Shown: piece after piece, positions 18,270 to 27,037 of the stretch
Position numbering within the stretch: the stretch's first letter is position 1
Layout: the number at the start of each line of letters is the position of its first letter
Assembly: GCA_018333525.1 (NCBI GenBank)
Contig: JAGXTF010000003.1
Span: 1 to 64,000 of the forward strand
Direction: 5' to 3'
Origin: Bacteroidota bacterium
GTDB taxonomy: Bacteria; Bacteroidota; Bacteroidia; NS11-12g; UBA955
DNA length: 64,000 bases
The notes under the pieces: model-generated
Database searches by the model: none
The model's input: the letters and a program-made list of their open reading frames with translations, nothing else
Told to the model about the DNA's origin: nothing
Translations under genes and position numbers: made by a program

Positions 18270-18376
18270 TATTCTTAAATTCTATTTCTGTAATGGAAAT
18301 AAACTAATAAATACGAGTTAATTACTTTCTTTCATTTATGTAATTAAGGTGCAGATACTTACATTTAGCAACCCAC

Positions 18377-19993
18377 TTACTGTTGCTCAATTGGTATATT
18401 TAATTTGCGCTCTTCTTTTTGTACCCTCCACACACCTATATAAGTGCTATTAAGGACCTTTGGCGCATATACTTTTGAACGAAGAGGATATTCCAATGGA
18501 TGTCCACGATAGCAACTGACAAAGTAATCAGCGCTATCGAGAGAGTTAACAAATCGAATTCTATTTCTTTCGTTTTTAGTAAGAATAAATGTGTTAAACG
18601 CAGCGGCTGTATGAGCTGCTGCTACATTAACAATCTGCTTTTTTGAATCATTAAGAATAAACTCCAATCCACTTCTATATGAAGTACCCCAAACATCAAA
18701 TTCATATTTTTCACGTATATTCTCTTGGTCCTTATTTACAATCTCATTGAAATAAAGGTGTTGGAATGGGTGGCTGATTATCATGAAGTATAGGATACTC
18801 AATGAATATAAATACGCACTTAAAACAAACATACGGCCAATTTTAACACTAAATTTATTAAATGTCCAATTGATAGCTAATGTAGCAAAAAGAAGAACAA
18901 ATAGATATAGAAAATACATATGCCGCCATCCATCAAAAATTGGCATTTTGAATATCATTTCCGCAATCAATGTAACGAAAAAGCATGACAAAGAAACAAA
19001 TATTAAGCCATTCTGCTCAATTCTTAAATTTGATTTTATTGCATCTTTTATTAAATTAATACCATAAATTACTATTCCAAAAATAAATAGAACTAAAATA
19101 CCGATTGGGATAGTTATCCCCATCCACCCTGGCAAATACCACCATGGCAAATGAAATGAATTAATATAATTTCCATTGAATAATATCAATGACCCAGAAA
19201 CAGAATAATGAGAATTCAATTCAATCATTTCAATAAATGATTGAATTGGTGATGACCATAGTAAAGGCCATGAAATATAAGTAAATAGAATTGTCGAAAT
19301 AATAAATATTCCCAAATTAGTTAGGATATAAATTCTTTGACCTTTAGTTTTATCTAACAAGATTTTAGCCAAAAACAATCCTATTATTGAAACAAATAAT
19401 AGTAACCCAATAATCCTTGCTGAAATTGCCATTGAACAAAATATACCAAGTAAAATAAAGATCCATTTAAAATTGTACTTAATTGCAAATTGCAAAGTAA
19501 GAAATGTAAATATAAAGTAAGAAATTAAAGGAATATCCTTTGAATTATAAAATGAATGTGCATATAAATGTGGCGATAATAATAATAAAATATACCCTAA
19601 AATTGCTATTGACTTACGCTTTGTTTGATTGAATAAAATAATATAGAATCCAAATGCCGAAATTAAGAATAAGAGATGAACAAATAGATGTCGCATAAAG
19701 TATATTTTCTGATAATCAGTAATATTTAACTTCAATTCGAGTAGAACAAGCGGCAATTCTGTTACGACACCATAATGTGGATTTGGTTTGTATTCACCTC
19801 CTTTCGTAATATAATCATAATCCATATATCCCAATTCTCTCATGATCGTTTCATCCCATGAAATGCCATAATCCTTGAAGACTAATAAGCCAATTATGAC
19901 GCTAATGGCTAATATTAAAATGCCAATTAAGTGCTCGGATAATAGTGCTATGAACTTTTTAAATATTTTTTTCAACTTGTAATTTATTATCAA
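18377..19993 (-). CDS. GT39/GT-C-like integral membrane glycosyltransferase
   Basis: This 538-residue protein has about a dozen hydrophobic segments and a soluble tail. An acidic first periplasmic loop GISWDETIMRELGYMDYDYI (about 49-68) resembles the catalytic loop of polyprenyl-phosphate-sugar-dependent GT-C enzymes. The start codon is TTG at 19993. It is AT-rich like its two downstream neighbours. Inferred role: transfer of the sugar loaded by the GtrB-like enzyme to the glycan or to protein on the periplasmic side. Confidence 0.7.
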   Translation of the reverse strand: MIINYKLKKIFKKFIALLSEHLIGILILAISVIIGLLVFKDYGISWDETIMRELGYMDYDYITKGGEYKPNPHYGVVTELPLVLLELKLNITDYQKIYFMRHLFVHLLFLISAFGFYIILFNQTKRKSIAILGYILLLLSPHLYAHSFYNSKDIPLISYFIFTFLTLQFAIKYNFKWIFILLGIFCSMAISARIIGLLLFVSIIGLFLAKILLDKTKGQRIYILTNLGIFIISTILFTYISWPLLWSSPIQSFIEMIELNSHYSVSGSLILFNGNYINSFHLPWWYLPGWMGITIPIGILVLFIFGIVIYGINLIKDAIKSNLRIEQNGLIFVSLSCFFVTLIAEMIFKMPIFDGWRHMYFLYLFVLLFATLAINWTFNKFSVKIGRMFVLSAYLYSLSILYFMIISHPFQHLYFNEIVNKDQENIREKYEFDVWGTSYRSGLEFILNDSKKQIVNVAAAHTAAAFNTFILTKNERNRIRFVNSLDSADYFVSCYRGHPLEYPLRSKVYAPKVLNSTYIGVWRVQKEERKLNIPIEQQ

Positions 19994-20009
19994 TATTAGT
20001 CAACAGAAA

Positions 20010-21290
20010 TTACCTTTTGCCTTTGAGAATTGACAATTTTACTTTGCTCAGAAAATAAAGGAAGCTTCTAAAATAAATCCATTGTACCTTGACTAAGTTA
20101 TGTGATGTTCTCGTTGCTGTTTTTATATGTTCAATACAGCTTTTCAAGCCCAATAGCGCTGGTTCTATCTGTCGTGTGAAAAACCAATCTACCAATACAC
20201 TATTGTTTATATTTCTGATCGACTCCTTATGTATTAAACTATCCAAAATTTCACTCACTTCTATCTTGTTTCGCCCCTTCATAAATGGATAGATTTTAGA
20301 ATTGCTGGGGTCACTAGGGCCTTTTTGTATCAAAGGCACACCCGCGGCCAACAATTCCATGGCAACATTGTATGACCAATGCGGATAGGACAGGGTGCCA
20401 AAACCGGCATCGAAATATTTCAGTATAGGGAAAATTTCCTTGCGACCACATTGTGGTAACCAATGAATATGCTCTGCTATGCCAAGTTTCCCAGCCAAAT
20501 CCTTCGCCGCTTTCCAGTCATTGCCATATTGGGTCATCACCAAACAAACATCGGTGTTTCCAGATTGAACGTAGGTTGCAACACCTTCCAACATGATTTC
20601 TGTGCCCTTGTAATGAACAGAATCTTTGTCCAAAAACTCACAACGCCCATGCGAAATCAAGAGCAATTTGTACTTTTTTCGCAATTCCGAAATTTCTGTC
20701 TCATACATGGATACCGCCTTTTCTGATACATAATCCGGTAAATACAAATAGGGTAAACTCACCGGAAAACGCTGCCCCTTAAATCCAATTTTTTTTACTG
20801 CATTTTCCAGATTCACATCCCCGTTTAAATTCATAAAAATGGCGCCCGCATTTCGAATTCCGCCTTTTTGGTATAAATGAAACTGATATTCATCTATGGC
20901 CCAGGTGGGTGGAATTAACCCCTTTGGTTTTTGAAACGGGTAGTCAATTAAATCAGTTCCAATAGGTATGAAAATATGCAAGGGCAACCCCGCTTTAAAT
21001 AAAAATGCCGGCGCGAACTCACTGCCGCAATAAATATCAAATCCGCCTAAAACAGCTTTAATTTCGCTTTTGCTGGCCTTAAACAGTTCTTTGTGCTTCC
21101 ACTTCAGCTCAACTACTTTTATTCCCTCTATGGGTCCGTAAGTGTCGTTTTCGGGGTAAAAATGAGGGTACTCTTCCATCAAAAACAGCGTTACCACATG
21201 CCCCATATCCCGCAGGTACCTCGCCAGAATAAACTGGGCATGGTTGATGTTGCAGATACAGGCGATTCTTTTTCCGGACAAGGCTTGCAA
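20010..21290 (-). CDS. Glycosyltransferase (GT-B, GT4-like)
   Basis: A 426-residue protein. The N-terminus RIACICNINHAQFILARYLRDMGHVVTLF is an acceptor-domain Rossmann start. The C-terminal part has YPHWSYNVAMELLAAGVPLIQKG (about 325-345), a GT4-like donor-binding pattern. The start codon is TTG immediately abutting the TAA of the ATP-grasp gene upstream (21288-21293). Substrates are unknown. Confidence 0.72.
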   Translation of the reverse strand: MQALSGKRIACICNINHAQFILARYLRDMGHVVTLFLMEEYPHFYPENDTYGPIEGIKVVELKWKHKELFKASKSEIKAVLGGFDIYCGSEFAPAFLFKAGLPLHIFIPIGTDLIDYPFQKPKGLIPPTWAIDEYQFHLYQKGGIRNAGAIFMNLNGDVNLENAVKKIGFKGQRFPVSLPYLYLPDYVSEKAVSMYETEISELRKKYKLLLISHGRCEFLDKDSVHYKGTEIMLEGVATYVQSGNTDVCLVMTQYGNDWKAAKDLAGKLGIAEHIHWLPQCGRKEIFPILKYFDAGFGTLSYPHWSYNVAMELLAAGVPLIQKGPSDPSNSKIYPFMKGRNKIEVSEILDSLIHKESIRNINNSVLVDWFFTRQIEPALLGLKSCIEHIKTATRTSHNLVKVQWIYFRSFLYFLSKVKLSILKGKR

Positions 21291-22487
21291 TTAAATGGCC
21301 TCCACTTCAAACTGAATATATGCTTCGGCTTTGTTAGCCAATTCCCAGGCCGCATTGCGATCTTCTCCCGAGGTTACCAGATGTCCGGCGCGTTCGAAAC
21401 TGTTTTTTAAATTGCCCACTTCTTCTCCCGGCTTTTTGAGCATACCTATTTCCAAAACCCCGGGCCATTGCCGCACTTCATCCATGTGCTGCACGCTGCG
21501 CAAAATTCCCGGACCCGGATTAAAAAAGCGATATACACAGCCCCGTTTTTGAATATTCTGCAAATTGGGTTCTTCACCGGTGAGCAATTGCGCCATTATT
21601 GCCGGCGCATTTATTCCGGAAACTGCTTCAATAATTAATGGAAAAATATGGCTGCCACCGCCACGTGCTCCTGTTTCCACTAGTTTCAATTCCATGCCTT
21701 TCATGATCGCTTCGGTATGCGCCATGCCTGTGTGAATGCCCAGAGAGGCTACTGCTTTTTTTACTGTTTCCCGCACCAGATTTTCCTGTGCCTCACTTAA
21801 CGCTGCGGGATAATTTAAAGAAGTGGCAACCCTGGTACGCAGGTCGGGCTTGTATTTGTCGCTGATCGCGAGAATATGTACTTCTCCGTTTACACTCACC
21901 GATTCTATGGTAAGTTCCGTTCCTTCCACAAAAGATTCGCAAATAAATCGTCCGTTTTTTACATAGGGTTTTGCAAAATCATATGCCCATTCTACATCGT
22001 TTTCGTTTTTTAAAACGCTGATGCCACGGCCACCTCCGCCACTATATGTCGGTTTTACCACACAAGGAAATCCCGTAATTTTTATGCCGTTTTTTAATTC
22101 CTGTAAATTGGAAAATACAAAATAATCTGGTACCGGAATTCCTGCTTTTTTCCAGGTATTGCGCATGATTCCCTTGTCGCAGGAAGCCATGGCAGCTTCT
22201 TCCGAAATTCCTTTTAATCCAAGCTTTTGGCTCACATAAGCAGCAGGAATAGTACCCCAATCGTTGATTGGTAAAATTCCATGTACTTCATGCCCTGAAA
22301 AATATTGCAACAAAACTTCTTTATCTGTAAAATTCAGGTGCACAAATTCATCTGCAAACTTCGCCGCAGGTGCATCTTTATTACCATCCACAGCAATGGA
22401 ATAAAAGCCGCCCTCACGGAGTTTTTGGTACACGAGGGTGTTGTAGATTCCGGCGCCAAGGACTGCGATCTTTTTCAAACTGGACAT
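21291..22487 (-). CDS. ATP-grasp domain carboxylate-amine ligase
   Basis: This 398-residue protein has a pre-ATP-grasp Rossmann segment (KIAVLGAGIYNTLVYQKL), then the ATP-grasp core. The glycine-rich loop is KPTYSGGGGRGISVL (about 162-176), and the metal-binding and active-site region is EAIMKGMELKLVETGARGGG (about 262-281). Family members make amide or peptide bonds through acyl phosphates; some resemble carbamoyl-phosphate synthase large-chain fragments. Inside a glycan locus next to aminotransferases, attachment of an amino acid or amine to a sugar acid is plausible but not demonstrable here. Confidence 0.82.
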   Translation of the reverse strand: MSSLKKIAVLGAGIYNTLVYQKLREGGFYSIAVDGNKDAPAAKFADEFVHLNFTDKEVLLQYFSGHEVHGILPINDWGTIPAAYVSQKLGLKGISEEAAMASCDKGIMRNTWKKAGIPVPDYFVFSNLQELKNGIKITGFPCVVKPTYSGGGGRGISVLKNENDVEWAYDFAKPYVKNGRFICESFVEGTELTIESVSVNGEVHILAISDKYKPDLRTRVATSLNYPAALSEAQENLVRETVKKAVASLGIHTGMAHTEAIMKGMELKLVETGARGGGSHIFPLIIEAVSGINAPAIMAQLLTGEEPNLQNIQKRGCVYRFFNPGPGILRSVQHMDEVRQWPGVLEIGMLKKPGEEVGNLKNSFERAGHLVTSGEDRNAAWELANKAEAYIQFEVEAI

Positions 22488-22500
22488 TAATCTTTATAAT

Positions 22501-23058
22501 GAAAAAATGAAGGAATGAAGGAAATGAAAATAATTAAAGCAAACAAAAGTTAGTGCTGGGCAAGCAAATTAAACGGATAATTTTATAAGGTTTTATTGAA
22601 AATAAGACCGAAAGTGTGATTGTTGTGTTCAATATTTATATCCATATGAAACCAAATATTATTGAAGAAAAGTCTTATCAATTTGCAATTAAAATTGTCA
22701 ATTTATACAAAAAACTTTCCAAAGAACCCAAAGAATATGTGATGGGAAGGCAAATCCTAAAATGTGGAACCTCCATTGGTGCAAATGTCGCAGAAGCCTT
22801 GGGGTCCATATCTAAACGAGAGTTTGTTATGAAAATTCAAATATCCTATAAGGAAGCTCATGAAACAAAGTACTGGTTGAGAATTCTTCATGATACAAAC
22901 CATATCGATTCGGAAATGTTTAAATCACTGTTTGCTGATATCGAAGAAATTATTAGAATCCTTCTTGCGATTTTAAAGTCATCTAAAAAATCACTCAAAT
23001 TATCAATCATCTTAATAATTTCTTTCATTTTTTCATTTATTTCATTTGTTTCATTTCA
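22501..23058. repeat. Inverted TTTCATT/AATGAAA-rich flanks bracketing an IVP-like gene
   Basis: The left arm 22501-22540 is built of AATGAAGG/AAATGAAA units. The right arm 23011-23058 is the complementary TTTCATTT series. Reverse-complementing the left arm gives a close, gapped match to the right arm. The arms enclose a single gene for a four-helix-bundle protein, and the right arm lies inside its reading frame. The low complexity of the arms means chance pairing cannot be excluded. Confidence 0.5.
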
Positions 23059-23062
23059 ATAA
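22646..23062 (+). CDS. Four-helix-bundle protein (23S rRNA intervening-sequence protein family)
   Basis: The core matches the TIGR02436/PF05635 pattern: LSKEPKEYVMGRQILKCGTSIGANVAEALGS, then KIQISYKEAHETKYWLRIL. The frame is open from a GTG or TTG further left, but the ATG at 22646 (MKPNIIEEKSY) gives the normal start. It is the only rightward gene in the 34-kb leftward locus. The last 25 residues (SLKLSIILIISFIFSFISFVSFQ-like) are encoded by a TTTCATT-type intergenic repeat, so the natural C-terminus seems extended into repeat DNA. The biochemical function of the family is not established. Confidence 0.78.
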   Translation: MKPNIIEEKSYQFAIKIVNLYKKLSKEPKEYVMGRQILKCGTSIGANVAEALGSISKREFVMKIQISYKEAHETKYWLRILHDTNHIDSEMFKSLFADIEEIIRILLAILKSSKKSLKLSIILIISFIFSFISFVSFQ

Positions 23063-23076
23063 AAGTTGCTTGATCC

Positions 23077-23766
23077 TTAAACAAGTGGATTCTTCTCCGG
23101 ATGAAACGCATTCGAATCCGGTTGTTCGAGGTATTTCTTGAGACAAACGGTGTCATATGTGCTCCACTTTCGGCGGTCGATACAGTCAAACCAAATGTCT
23201 TCCTGTTCTTCAATCCAATCTAGTTTTTTCAGGAATTCCTCGGTGTGCATTTCTTTTGGAATAATAATTACTCCACTGTCATCACAAACCGCAATAGCGC
23301 CATCGTATTTCGCTTGTCTTTCTGCAATTATTTTTTCATCCAGGTCCACTTCACTTTGTCGGTTAAAACATCCAATTGGCGAAACTCCTTTGAGCCAAAT
23401 GGGATAATTTTCTTTAATTAAATGTGGAATATCGCGCAATTTTCCCAAAACCACCAAAGCCTCAGATTGCTGGTACAACAAGAGATATTTGGTGACCAAA
23501 TCTCCAAAAATAGCGCGCTCTCCGCAATTAAATGGTTCTGTAATTACCACCTGCCCGGATTCTATTCCCGCAATTTGCCTGTGATGTTCCCAATTGCTTT
23601 CATTTAATGCATAAGTCCATTTTACTTTTCCTACCTTAAAATGTCTTGGATTTAATGGGTACAAACCAAAATCGATATTGCCGGTTTTATCCATGCAATC
23701 TGCAACTTCGGTGCTGCTTATTCTGTTTTGTTTGATTTTTTGAATGATGCGATCTGTGATATTCAT
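23077..23766 (-). CDS. RraA/HMG-aldolase family protein
   Basis: This 229-residue protein has the RraA-like fold signatures: an early SSTEVADCMD (about 17-26), GDLVTKYLL (about 88) and the metal/substrate motif GKLRDIPHLIKENYPIWLKG (about 107-126), in which the conserved Arg and Asp (LRD) are kept, then SPIGC. Family members are divalent-metal pyruvate aldolases (HMG/CHA aldolase, oxaloacetate decarboxylase) or the RNase E regulator RraA. Bacteroidota lack a standard reason to keep an RNase E inhibitor in a glycan locus, so an aldolase-type role in making or breaking a keto-acid sugar precursor is favoured. The substrate is unknown. Confidence 0.78.
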   Translation of the reverse strand: MNITDRIIQKIKQNRISSTEVADCMDKTGNIDFGLYPLNPRHFKVGKVKWTYALNESNWEHHRQIAGIESGQVVITEPFNCGERAIFGDLVTKYLLLYQQSEALVVLGKLRDIPHLIKENYPIWLKGVSPIGCFNRQSEVDLDEKIIAERQAKYDGAIAVCDDSGVIIIPKEMHTEEFLKKLDWIEEQEDIWFDCIDRRKWSTYDTVCLKKYLEQPDSNAFHPEKNPLV

Positions 23767-23773
23767 TCTATAT

Positions 23774-24637
23774 TTATTTGGTAATGGATGAAATTAAATC
23801 CCCGATGGTTGCAAATTCAAATCCCTCTCGCTGAAGCCATAGCAGATTTTCCACTGTGGTGGCTGCATGAAATGACATCAGTGCATGCGGTTTGTCACTT
23901 TCTAAAAATTCATAAGGATGGCAAACCAGGTTGATGAAATCTCCGCGGTGTTTTTTTACTGCTTCCTGAAATACATTGCTGTGGTATGTTAGATTGATAT
24001 ATCGCATCACATCCTGTTCTGTATCTCCCGGACTTTCAATGGTTACTGTACTCAATGGAATTTCGAACATTTTATAATGATCTTCCTCTTGAATCTGATA
24101 ATTATTTTTGGACGGATAATATATTTCCTGCCCCGTGAGACTCCAGTTTCTATAAGGATTATCCCATTCGTACACCGGTCTTGGAAATGCCGAACTGTCT
24201 GCAACAATACCAATTTCTGCGGCTGTTTTCATGCTGAGATTGCTGTGATAAGCCCAGCCCATTCGCAGATATTTTAATTTATTTTTTTCTGCAACTGGCC
24301 ACATTTTTTTCATTTCCTGCACTACATTTTCCTCATCGGGATTTTGTTGCCAATTGCCTTGTATTACCCTATAAGAGTGAAAATGCCAACCGATTTCATG
24401 TCCATTTTCGCGAAGCCACTGAATTTTGTTTGCATGTTTTTGAAATACAAATTCCTCACTTCCGAATATCTCTTTCATATGGGAATCTATTCGAATAAAC
24501 CAGGTGGTTTTTAGCTCCGGAATTTCCCTGCAGAATTGTAAAAAAGTACTCCAAACCGCTTCCATTTCATCCAGATTTCCGGAATCGGTATGGTAGTCGC
24601 ACATATCAACATCAAAAGTGATCAGCGCTTTTTTCAC
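23774..24637 (-). CDS. NodB-like polysaccharide deacetylase-family protein
   Basis: This 287-residue protein has the NodB motif 1 TFDVDMCD (about 7-14) and a motif-2-like GHEIGWHFHSYR (about 85-96), giving Asp and two His for metal binding, and a later LVCHPYEFL (about 233) histidine. There is no signal peptide, so it acts in the cytoplasm, perhaps on a nucleotide-sugar or lipid-linked intermediate. It starts with GTG at 24637, overlapping the TGA of the methyltransferase (GTGA, 24634-24637), so the two are translationally coupled. Confidence 0.72.
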   Translation of the reverse strand: MKKALITFDVDMCDYHTDSGNLDEMEAVWSTFLQFCREIPELKTTWFIRIDSHMKEIFGSEEFVFQKHANKIQWLRENGHEIGWHFHSYRVIQGNWQQNPDEENVVQEMKKMWPVAEKNKLKYLRMGWAYHSNLSMKTAAEIGIVADSSAFPRPVYEWDNPYRNWSLTGQEIYYPSKNNYQIQEEDHYKMFEIPLSTVTIESPGDTEQDVMRYINLTYHSNVFQEAVKKHRGDFINLVCHPYEFLESDKPHALMSFHAATTVENLLWLQREGFEFATIGDLISSITK

Positions 24638-25257
24638 TTTGCCCAGCCTTGAAAATCAGGGTATATATACACACAAAATTCAAACATGGGATGGTCATGC
24701 CGCAAACAAACTCTTTTGGATATTTTTTTTGCCATTCCGAATATTTTTTCCGGTGAATAATAAAACATATTTTCTGCTTTGAAATCTACATAATCTGTAA
24801 ACAGATCGATTGCAACACCTTTGTTACAATGAGAATATGCCGATTTCAGAATTTCATCTATAAATTCATAATTGTCCTGCGATTTTAAGGCCAGATTAAA
24901 ACAGGAACTGGAAATAATCCAATCATATTTGTCGTAGGTTTCGTTATTTATATCTTTCAATTCAAATGATGCTTCCGGGTATCTTTCTTTTGCAATTGAC
25001 ACAAAATCCGGATTGATATCAAAGCCGGTATAATTCGTTTGTATACCCTGTCGGTTTAAATAATCATAAAAATCTCCGTAACCACAACCCACATCCAGCA
25101 CCGAATCTCCCGGTTGTATTCCGATTTCTCGAATGATGGAAAAGCGCAATTCACGGCGTTCCCAAGGTCCTGTGCGAAGCGCTTCATAAGTGCTTCCCTC
25201 TTCATTCAATCTCTGTGAATACCTCTGATTGATCCAGGCTTTATCGGATTCTTTCAT
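24634..25257 (-). CDS. Class I SAM-dependent methyltransferase
   Basis: This 207-residue protein carries a Rossmann methyltransferase with motif I VLDVGCGYGDFYDYL (about 54-68), post-I GFDINPDF (about 78) and motif IV YDWIISSSCFNLAL (about 110). It overlaps the NodB-like gene by 4 bp and follows the DegT aminotransferase by 2 bp. It likely O- or N-methylates a sugar of the glycan or a small decoration. The substrate is not readable. Confidence 0.85.
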   Translation of the reverse strand: MKESDKAWINQRYSQRLNEEGSTYEALRTGPWERRELRFSIIREIGIQPGDSVLDVGCGYGDFYDYLNRQGIQTNYTGFDINPDFVSIAKERYPEASFELKDINNETYDKYDWIISSSCFNLALKSQDNYEFIDEILKSAYSHCNKGVAIDLFTDYVDFKAENMFYYSPEKIFGMAKKISKRVCLRHDHPMFEFCVYIYPDFQGWAK

Positions 25258-25259
25258 TT

Positions 25260-26285
25260 TTAAATAATTTCTTTTTCTGCGAATTCTTTGGTAACGGAAA
25301 TAATGTGCTGTATTTCTTCCTCTTTTAATTGAGGTAAAATGGGAATAGAAACTGTGGTTTGAAATAAAAAGCTGCTATTGGGAAATTCCGTATCAGACAA
25401 TCCGATATCTCTGTGAATCAGGTTGTCTATCCCTTGCCTCACATGAATTCCCTTGTCGAGATATGCCAGACGGATACTCTGGAAATCTTTATCGCTTTGT
25501 AATAAATAGCGAAAATTCGTGGCATTTTTCTGCTTCAGAAATTTCATATTTAATCTTTGTGGCAAATGAAAATGGTACAACTCTGCGATTTCTTTTCTCC
25601 TTTGTAAAATGACATTCCAACGTTCCAACAGGGTATTTGCTACCGCAGATGTGAGTTCATTTCCTACCGTAAAAACCGGAATTTCTTTTCTGATTTTTAG
25701 AATTTTGGAATATATATTTTCGTCATTTACAAACAGCATTCCGCCTTCTCCGGCAGCGATGGGCTTGGTTCCATGAAAGGATGTAAATGCAAAATTTGTA
25801 TATGTTCCGGGACCATCCTGGTCGCTAAAACTCTGACAAATATCTTCCAAAACCGGAATCCCGAATGAATTAAAATCCGCATTCCAGCCATTCAGGCCTA
25901 CTACATGAGGCAATATAATTGCACGAGTTTTACCGGATATTTTCTGAGCTACTTCTTCCGGTGTCATAAGCCAGTCGGTGCCAATATCGCACAACACAGG
26001 AGTTGCGCCTGCAAATATTACTGCGTCATATACTTTTTTGCATACATAACTGGGAAGAATAACTTCATCATCCATTGCGAGTTCCATGGCCATGAGAATA
26101 AGCGCCTGTGCTTGTGAACCATTGCCGGTAAACAGCGCAAATTTCTTGTTCAAATGTTCCGCCATTTTTTTCTCAAACGCCGTAATTCCTTCTGCTTTGC
26201 TCAACAATGCAGATTGCATAACAGCTTGCACCGCAGATTCTTCTGCTTCCGTTATCCAGGGCTGGCTGTGGGGAATGTAATTCAT
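25260..26285 (-). CDS. DegT/DnrJ/EryC1/StrS aminotransferase
   Basis: This 341-residue PLP enzyme shows GNGSQAQALILMAM (about 54), ILPSYVCKKVYDAVIFAGATPVL, Asp in VLEDICQSF (about 150) and Schiff-base lysine in TSFHGTKPIAAGEGGML (about 170-186). It is the third of four DegT proteins in the locus and diverges from the others in the C-terminal half. It is followed by methyltransferase, deacetylase-like and RraA-like genes, with which it probably shares a pathway. Confidence 0.85.
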   Translation of the reverse strand: MNYIPHSQPWITEAEESAVQAVMQSALLSKAEGITAFEKKMAEHLNKKFALFTGNGSQAQALILMAMELAMDDEVILPSYVCKKVYDAVIFAGATPVLCDIGTDWLMTPEEVAQKISGKTRAIILPHVVGLNGWNADFNSFGIPVLEDICQSFSDQDGPGTYTNFAFTSFHGTKPIAAGEGGMLFVNDENIYSKILKIRKEIPVFTVGNELTSAVANTLLERWNVILQRRKEIAELYHFHLPQRLNMKFLKQKNATNFRYLLQSDKDFQSIRLAYLDKGIHVRQGIDNLIHRDIGLSDTEFPNSSFLFQTTVSIPILPQLKEEEIQHIISVTKEFAEKEII

Positions 26286-27037
26286 GAAATGGTGTGAATG
26301 GTTTGTGGCTTAAAACATCAACACGGAGGACACAAAGGCGCGTTGCTTTACACTAAGAACTCGGAGATTTTTGTTGAAACTCATTTTTAGATAATATCGC
26401 AACGCAGCAGTTAGCTCACGGAGACTCGTTTCACTCGGAAATCAGCTAGTGGCCGGTAGCTGACGGCAGGGGGCTGAATTCATAATTGCGCACCACATCC
26501 GTACAGGCACGGGCGGGCAGAAATCACAGAACCCACAGATCAACGACATATCCAGCTCGTGGCTCGTGGCTCAAGGCTCGTGGCCAATTTTTCAACACAA
26601 AGGCGCTGCGCTTATCACTATAGACACGAAGGATTTATAATTACTCACTTATTGTAATTAACTCTTTGAAACAGTTCGACACTATGGCTCGTTTCACTCG
26701 CTAACAGCCGGTAGCTGGCGACAGGTGGCCATTTTTTCATTCTCTTCATTTTTTCATTTTCTTCATTTAAATACGCGCACGGAAATCACAGAACCCACAG
26801 AATAAATTCATAACCCGCCTGCGGCTCGAGGCCATTTTTTTCATTCTCTTCATTTCTTTCATTTTCTTCATTTAAATACGCGCACGGAAATCACAGAACC
26901 CACAGAATAAATTCATAACCCGCCTGCGGCTCGAGGCCATTTTTTCATTCTCTTCATTTCTTTCATTTTCTTCATTCAAAAAGCGCATGGAACGTACAAA
27001 TCAACGACGCATCCAGCTTGCGGCTTGCAGCTTGCAG
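26286..27037. repeat. Repeat-filled gap with a 105-bp tandem repeat
   Basis: No gene is seen in these 752 bp. A repeat of about 105 bp, beginning at GGCCATTTTTTCATTC and including ACGGAAATCACAGAACCCACAG, starts at about 26727, 26830 and 26935, giving two nearly identical full units and flanking partials. The left part has AACACGGAGGACACAAAGG-like and AGCTCGTGGCTCGTGGCTC-like strings; the right end (27010-27040) has AGCTTGCGGCTTGCAGCTTG. All recur elsewhere in the window. Copies are adjacent without spacers, so this is not CRISPR. Confidence 0.85.

Noticed and set aside
26727-26985. Possible CRISPR array
   Set aside because: Units of about 105 bp are directly adjacent with no unique spacers, and no cas gene is nearby.
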